A stretch of DNA of 64,000 nucleotides from positions 2,294,001 through 2,358,000 of the forward strand of contig NZ_CP108109.1 of assembly GCF_036199905.1 (NCBI RefSeq), given 5' to 3'. The translations under genes and the position numbers were made by a program. The notes under the pieces were generated by a model, which made no database searches, was not told the origin of the DNA, and saw only the letters and a program-made list of their open reading frames with translations. This document shows, in pieces, positions 59,663-64,000 of this stretch; position 1 is the first letter of the stretch, and each line of letters starts with the position of its first letter. This stretch comes from Streptomyces sp. NBC_00223. GTDB taxonomy: Bacteria; Actinomycetota; Actinomycetes; Streptomycetales; Streptomycetaceae.

Positions 59663-61492
59663 TCAGTTTTTCTTGATCGCCGGGGTGGCCGGGGAGTGGG
59701 CTGTGGTGTGGCCGTCGGCGTTGGTGGCGGTGATGTTCAGGCGTACGCGTTTGCCTGTGTCTTTTGCTGTGAGGCGGTAGGTGGTGTGGGTGGCTCCGCT
59801 GATGGGTTTGCAGCCGGTGCCCTTGGCGGTGCAGCGCTGCCAGCGGTAGGCGTACGTGATCGGGGTCAGGCCGGTCCAGGTGCCGGGGTGGCCGGTGAGG
59901 AGTTTGCCGCTGGTCTTCGTACCGGTCACCGTCGGCGCCTTCTTGTTCACCGGCGGGGCCTTCCTGACCACGGCCGTGGTCAGGGATTGCACCGGCCTGG
60001 CCGTACCGCCGAGGTTGCCGGCGGACACACCCACGCGGATACGGCTGCCCACGTCGGCGTGCTTGAGCCGGTAGGTGGCCGATGTCGCGCCCGCGATGTC
60101 CGGGCACGAGGACACGTCGGCGGTGCAGCGCTGCCAGCGGTAGGTGTAGGTGATCGGGCCGGTGCCGGTCCAGGTGCCGTGCGCGGCGCTCAGCACACTG
60201 CCGTCAGCGGTCTTGCCACTGACAGTGGGAGCGGTTTTGCTGATCGGCCTCAGCGCCTTGAGCGCCAGGGTGTGGGTGCCGCCGGCGGCCACCTGGGTCA
60301 CCCCGCTCACCGACGCCATGACGGGCGTGTCGGTCTGGGCGGCCGAGGAGCCGTCGCCACGCTGCCCGTAGAGATTGCTGCCCCACGACCAGACGGTGCC
60401 GTCCGACCGGACGACCGCGGTCTGCCAGGTGCCGGCCGACACCTGCGTCACGCCGGTCAGGCCGGCCACCTTCGCCGGGGTGCTCCGGGAGACGGTGGTG
60501 CCGTCGCCCAACTCACCGTCGTCGTTGTAGCCCCACGTCCACGCGGTGCCGTCGGACCGGAGGGCCACGACGTGGCCGACACCGGCCGACACCTGCGTCA
60601 CGCCGGACAGGCCGGTCACCTTCGCCGGGGTGCTCCGGGAGACGGTGGTGCCGTCGCCCAACTCACCGTCGGGATTGGCGCCCCAGGCCCACACCGTGCC
60701 GTCCGACCGCAGCGCGAAGCTGTCGTCGTCGCCCGCCGCGACCTGGACGATCCCGGTGAGGCCGGCCACCTTCACGGGCACGGTGCTCAAGGTGGTGGCG
60801 CTGTTGCCCAGTTGGCCGTGGTTGTTGAGGCCCCAGGCCCATACCGTGCCGTCCGTCCGGACGGCCAGGTCGTGCAGGTAGCCGACGGAGATCTGCCGTA
60901 CGTGGGTCAGGCCCTTCACCTGGACCGGGGAGTGACGGTCCGTGGTGGTGCCGTCGCCCAGTTCGCCGTCATCGTTGGAGCCCCATGTCCACGCGGTGCC
61001 GTCCGACCGCACGGCGGCGCTGTCGTAGGAGTTCGCGGAGACCTGTACCACCGCGTTCAGCCCGGGGACGGTCACCGGCGTGCTGCGGTCGGTCGTGGTG
61101 CCGTCGCCCAGTTCGCCGTGGGCGTTGTAGCCCCAGCTGCGGACCTGGCCGTCCCAGGTCAGCGCGAGGCTGGACTGTGCGCCGGCGGCCAGTTGCACCA
61201 GGCCGCCCCCGGACATCACCTGGCCGGGAGGAGTGCTCGTGGTACTGGTGGTCCCGTTGCCCAGCTCTCCGTACGGGTTACCGCCCCAGGACAGCGTGAT
61301 CGAGTCGGTGGCACTCGCGGCCACCGCGGCGGAAGGTGTGACGGCCACCGTGGCGACGGCCGCGACGGCCGCTGAGACGACCGGCGCGAGCAGTCTCAGG
61401 CCCGTACGCCTCCCACCGCGGGGCCGGTCGCCGGTGTCCGGCCGGCCACGGTCAAGACGGTCCATCATGGTGCCCCCCATATGGTGTTCCAC
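59663..61492 (-). CDS. Exported RCC1-repeat propeller protein, copy B
   Basis: 609 residues, the paralogue of copy A. The first 70 and last 180 residues are almost identical to copy A, while the seven RCC1 blades differ at many loop positions (for example WGANPDGELGDG and WGSNLYGQRGDG against WGYGGYGTMGDG and WGSNMFGELGNG). Two neighbouring blades share GELGDGTTVSRSTPAKV, encoded by near-identical DNA near 60470 and 60620, showing blade duplication or conversion. The signal peptide and two Ig-like modules match copy A. The start options are the same (GTG 61492 or later ATGs). It is transcribed toward the LAL gene. Confidence 0.85.
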   Translation of the reverse strand: MEHHMGGTMMDRLDRGRPDTGDRPRGGRRTGLRLLAPVVSAAVAAVATVAVTPSAAVAASATDSITLSWGGNPYGELGNGTTSTTSTPPGQVMSGGGLVQLAAGAQSSLALTWDGQVRSWGYNAHGELGDGTTTDRSTPVTVPGLNAVVQVSANSYDSAAVRSDGTAWTWGSNDDGELGDGTTTDRHSPVQVKGLTHVRQISVGYLHDLAVRTDGTVWAWGLNNHGQLGNSATTLSTVPVKVAGLTGIVQVAAGDDDSFALRSDGTVWAWGANPDGELGDGTTVSRSTPAKVTGLSGVTQVSAGVGHVVALRSDGTAWTWGYNDDGELGDGTTVSRSTPAKVAGLTGVTQVSAGTWQTAVVRSDGTVWSWGSNLYGQRGDGSSAAQTDTPVMASVSGVTQVAAGGTHTLALKALRPISKTAPTVSGKTADGSVLSAAHGTWTGTGPITYTYRWQRCTADVSSCPDIAGATSATYRLKHADVGSRIRVGVSAGNLGGTARPVQSLTTAVVRKAPPVNKKAPTVTGTKTSGKLLTGHPGTWTGLTPITYAYRWQRCTAKGTGCKPISGATHTTYRLTAKDTGKRVRLNITATNADGHTTAHSPATPAIKKN

Positions 61493-61493
61493 C

Positions 61494-61512
61494 TGTTCCT
61501 ACAGGCGGAACA
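61494..61512. promoter_or_regulatory. Palindrome TGTTCC-N7-GGAACA before RCC1 gene B
   Basis: The conserved counterpart of 54656-54674, with the same spacing to the GTG start. Conservation between copies may reflect function or only recent duplication. Confidence 0.5.
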
Positions 61513-61706
61513 CATGAGAGCACCCGCCATCCGCACCGGGAGCCCGTCCCGGCCAGGACTAGGGAGAACCCTGGGAGCGCCGCCGGACCGTGCCGACGGA
61601 CTCCGTAACCCAGGAGGTCGGTCTGCTCGCACCGGCCGCGACCGTCCTGCGGCGTCGGCCCGACCTGGGCGTGGCGGTGACGCGGCAGCGCCCAGGCGCT
61701 GCACGC

Positions 61707-61765
61707 GGGCTCAGCTCTGGGCGGGGAGGCCCGGCGCGGCGGCGACCGGGCTCAGCTCTGGGCGG
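61707..61765. repeat. 18-bp direct repeat at the zur 3' end
   Basis: GGGCTCAGCTCTGGGCGG occurs at 61707-61724 and again at 61748-61765, where it covers the zur stop codon. The duplicated copy lies in the gap before RCC1 gene B. Confidence 0.6.
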
Positions 61766-62192
61766 CCGGGTCGGCGGCGTCCGCGGCCGCGGCGCAGTCC
61801 GCGCACGTGCCGAAGACCTCCACCGTGTGGGCCACGTCCACGAAGCCGTGGTCCACGGCGACCGTCTCCGCCCACTTCTCGACCGCGGGCCCCTCGACCT
61901 CGACGGCCTTGCCGCACACCCGGCAGACCAGGTGATGGTGGTGGCCGCCGCCGGAGCAGCGGCGGTACACCGACTCGCCGTCGCCGGTGCGCAGCACATC
62001 GATCTCGCCCGCGTCGGCGAGCGACTGGAGGGTCCGGTAGACAGTGGTGAGGCCGACCGAGTCCCCACGGTGCTTGAGCAGGTCGTGGAGGTCCTGCGCG
62101 CTGCGGAACTCGTCGACCTCGTCGAGGGCTGCCGCCACCGCGGCCCGCTGCCGGGTCGAACGGCCACGCACGGGATGGTTGGTGGTGTTCAC
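61752..62192 (-). CDS. zur: Zinc uptake regulator, Fur family
   Basis: A 146-residue Fur-family repressor. The winged helix includes RSAQDLHDLLKHRGDSVGLT and VYRTLQSLADAGEID. The metal sites comprise a His run (GGGHHHHLVC, H84-H87) and two C-x2-C pairs, C90/C93 and C130/C133, for structural zinc. Adjacency to znuBC identifies it as Zur rather than Fur. It senses zinc and represses uptake genes. The GTG at 62192 has GGGAGG five bases upstream; the longer in-frame start is not needed. No Zur box was recognised inside the window; one is expected upstream of the uptake operon, beyond the edge. Confidence 0.93.
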   Translation of the reverse strand: MNTTNHPVRGRSTRQRAAVAAALDEVDEFRSAQDLHDLLKHRGDSVGLTTVYRTLQSLADAGEIDVLRTGDGESVYRRCSGGGHHHHLVCRVCGKAVEVEGPAVEKWAETVAVDHGFVDVAHTVEVFGTCADCAAAADAADPAAQS

Positions 62193-62312
62193 CGGTGCCT
62201 CCCTTTCTCGGTCGTTCTCAGTCGTGCTCGGTCCCGCCGGACATGCTCGGCTTCCGCGCCGGGCGCCTCGCGCATGTGTCCGGACAGGGCCCATTGTGCC
62301 AGGCCGCGCCGC

Positions 62313-63209
62313 TCAGGAGGGCACCTCCACCGCCTTGTCCGGGGCGGGCAGTTCCACGTCCAGGCCGCCGTGCGCCTCCGCGGCCGCCGCCCGCCGGGCC
62401 CGTCTCGCGGTCAGCGGGGCCGCGACCACCGCCATGACCAGGAAGACCGCCATCGAGGCCAGCACGATGCTCGACCCGGGCGGCACGTCCACGTAGTACG
62501 AGAAGACCGTGCCGGACAGCGCCACCACGACCCCGATGGCCACCGACACCGCGAGCGTCCAGGCGAAGCCGCGGGTGACCTGCTGGGCGGCGGCCACCGG
62601 GATCACCATCAGCGCGCTGACCAGCAGCAGTCCGACCGCCCGCATCGCCACCGTGACGGTGACCGCGGCCGTCACCGCGAGCAGCAGGTTCAGCGCCCGC
62701 ACCGGCAGCCCGCTCACCCGCGCGAACTCCTCGTCCTGGCACACCGCGAACAGCTGCCGCCGCAGCCCCAGGGTGACCAGGAGCACAAAGGCCGCCAGGG
62801 CGATCATCGGCGGGATGTCCTGCGGGGCGACCGTACTGATCGACCCGAAGAGATAGGTGGTGAGGTTGGCGTTGGACCCGTTCGGCGCCAGGTAGATGAT
62901 CATCACACCGCCGGACATGCCCCCGTAGAAGAGCATGGCCAGCGCGATGTCGCCGCGCGCCTTCGCGTAGGAGCGGATCAGCTCCATGACGATCGCGCCC
63001 AGGGTGGAGACCGCAACGGCCATCCACACCGGGCTGACCTGGAGCAGGAAGCCGAGCGCGACACCGGTCAGGGCGACATGCCCGATGCCGTCGCCCATGA
63101 TCGCCTGGCGGCGCTGGACGAGGTAGATGCCGACCGCGGGCGCGGTGACGCCCACCAGCAGGGCGGCGAGCAGGGCCCGCTGCATGAAGGCGTAGTCCAG
63201 GATCTCCAT
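62313..63209 (-). CDS. znuB: Zinc ABC transporter permease
   Basis: A 298-residue ABC-3 family membrane permease with about eight helices. Recognisable parts are VQRRQAIMGDGIGHVALTGV (the conserved GD-x-I-x-H motif), DIALAMLFYGGMSGGVM and VGLLLVSALMVIPVAAAQQ. It moves Zn2+ across the membrane with ZnuC and a binding protein whose gene should lie outside the window. Its ATG overlaps the znuC stop by one base. The zur gene follows after 120 bp on the same strand, so all may form one transcript. The C-terminal tail is Ala/Glu-rich. Confidence 0.94.
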   Translation of the reverse strand: MEILDYAFMQRALLAALLVGVTAPAVGIYLVQRRQAIMGDGIGHVALTGVALGFLLQVSPVWMAVAVSTLGAIVMELIRSYAKARGDIALAMLFYGGMSGGVMIIYLAPNGSNANLTTYLFGSISTVAPQDIPPMIALAAFVLLVTLGLRRQLFAVCQDEEFARVSGLPVRALNLLLAVTAAVTVTVAMRAVGLLLVSALMVIPVAAAQQVTRGFAWTLAVSVAIGVVVALSGTVFSYYVDVPPGSSIVLASMAVFLVMAVVAAPLTARRARRAAAAEAHGGLDVELPAPDKAVEVPS

Positions 63210-64000
63210 CAGCGCACCAGCCCCTTCGCCGTGACCGACGCCGAGGCCACGACCGCGCCGGGGCCCGCGTGCGGGTGCACATGGTCGTGCCCGGGCAGCG
63301 CGTGCTGCCCGACGCCTTGCGGCGGAGCGCCGTCGTGCACGACGCAGCCGTCCCGCAGCACGACCGCCCGGTCGATCAGCGGCTCCAGCGGCCCGAGTTC
63401 ATGCAGTACCAGCAGGACGGTGACGCCCGCGGCGACCTGCTCGCGCAGCGTGGCGGCCAGGATCCGCTGACTGGCCAGGTCCACCCCGGCCATCGGCTCG
63501 TCCATGATCAGCAGTTCGGGTTCGGCGGCCAGCGCCCGGGCGATCAGCACCCGCTGGTGCTGGCCGCCGGACAGCGCGTCCACCGAGTCCCGGGCCCGGT
63601 CCGCCATGCCGACCAGCGCCAGCGCCCGGTCCACCGCGCCGCGGTCGGCCCGGCGCGGCGGCCGCAGCCCGGTCCTGGCCAGCCGCCCGGACGAGACCAC
63701 CTCGCGTACGGTCGCGGGCACCCCGCCGGCCGCGGTCGTCCGCTGGGGCACGTATCCGATCCGCGCCCACTGCCGGAACCGGGCGCCGGGCGTGCCGAAC
63801 AGCTCCCGGGTGCCGGCCGTCAGCCGGACCCGGCCGAGCACCGCGCGTACGGCCGTCGACTTGCCCGAGCCGTTCGCGCCGAGCAGCGCCACGACCTCGC
63901 CGCGGCCGACGCTGAGGTCGACTCCGCGCAGCACCGGGCGGGCGCCCAGGTGGGCGGTGGCGCCGCGCAGGCGCACGACCTCTTCCGGCCCCGGCCCGGG
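63209..64000 (-). CDS. znuC: Zinc ABC transporter ATPase (5' end beyond the window)
   Basis: At least 255 residues of an ABC ATPase. Walker A is GANGSGKSTAV, the signature is LSGGQHQRVLIARAL, and Walker B is LLIMDEPMAGVD; the H-loop is VLHELG. The C-terminus has a His-rich tail, HALPGHDHVHPHAG, which may bind zinc. The GTG at 63976 is an internal in-frame option, but homologues begin several residues earlier (the frame is open to the edge as PGPGPEEVVRL), so the true start is probably outside. The stop overlaps the znuB start. It powers zinc import by ZnuABC. Confidence 0.92.
   Translation of the reverse strand, partial: PGPGPEEVVRLRGATAHLGARPVLRGVDLSVGRGEVVALLGANGSGKSTAVRAVLGRVRLTAGTRELFGTPGARFRQWARIGYVPQRTTAAGGVPATVREVVSSGRLARTGLRPPRRADRGAVDRALALVGMADRARDSVDALSGGQHQRVLIARALAAEPELLIMDEPMAGVDLASQRILAATLREQVAAGVTVLLVLHELGPLEPLIDRAVVLRDGCVVHDGAPPQGVGQHALPGHDHVHPHAGPGAVVASASVTAKGLVR

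Larger units (their letters stand above)
59575..61578. repeat. Inverted duplication, right copy (RCC1 gene B)
   Basis: The inverted partner of 54589-56593, sharing leader, palindrome, signal-peptide region, C-terminal modules and 3' hairpin. Divergence is confined mostly to the propeller region. The distance between the inner edges of the copies is about 3.0 kb. Confidence 0.9.

Overview
The window is very GC-rich, with GTG starts, pervasive four-base start/stop overlaps and GC-biased third codon positions. Together with an HrdA-type sigma factor beside dnaG, large LuxR-type (LAL) ATPase regulators, secreted GH9 and GH10 enzymes and dispersed short palindromes, this points to a Streptomyces or close relative. 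The order sigma-dnaG-dgt ... nirBD ... ppdK-dus ... zur-znuBC recalls, from memory, one stretch of the S. coelicolor chromosome. No tRNA, rRNA, CRISPR array or insertion sequence was recognised.

Layout. 1-4170: a heterodimeric ABC exporter (first gene cut by the window edge) and an MprF-like aminoacyl-lipid synthase. 4200-7637 (minus): HrdA-like sigma factor and DNA primase. 7638-8527: a GC-rich repeat cluster, then a secreted GH9 cellulase (8528-10435) with a promoter and palindrome. 10505-15601 (minus): GNAT, ferredoxin reductase, dGTPase-like HD protein, CbiX-like chelatase, gamma-glutamylcyclotransferase-like protein and an unknown. 15878-17468: SpoIIE-type phosphatase and a small antitoxin-like protein.

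17793-31003 is the most system-like block: a DUF4132 protein, a 1671-residue protein of unknown fold, a MoxR AAA+ ATPase, a DUF5682-VWA fusion and a SWIM zinc-finger protein. The first four are tightly coupled. The SWIM gene is separated from them by a roughly 665-bp imperfect palindrome made of dispersed repeats. This resembles predicted MoxR/VWA chaperone or conflict systems.

31033-38056: SanA-like, OsmC-like, an unknown, an AraC/GlxA regulator with an isochorismatase, and assimilatory nitrite reductase nirBD behind a GlnR-like site. 38078-42194 (minus): GH10-CBM2 xylanase, a DUF6807/PmoA-type protein with a repeat replacing its usual His-rich core, and a LacI regulator; CGAAA-type palindromes lie by the last two. 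42528-45417: a leaderless His-rich membrane peptide, GNAT, and a MarR/MFS efflux pair. 45999-51169 (minus): pyruvate phosphate dikinase, tRNA-dihydrouridine synthase and a lipoprotein.

51397-61578: two LAL regulators and two RCC1-repeat exported proteins. The RCC1 genes are an inverted duplication of about 2.0 kb per arm around one LAL gene, with near-identical ends and diverged propeller blades. 61752-64000 (minus): zur, znuB and the 3' part of znuC.

Most of the window is ordinary core genome. The accessory interest lies in the MoxR-VWA block, the inverted RCC1/LAL locus and the repeat-rich intergenic stretches.
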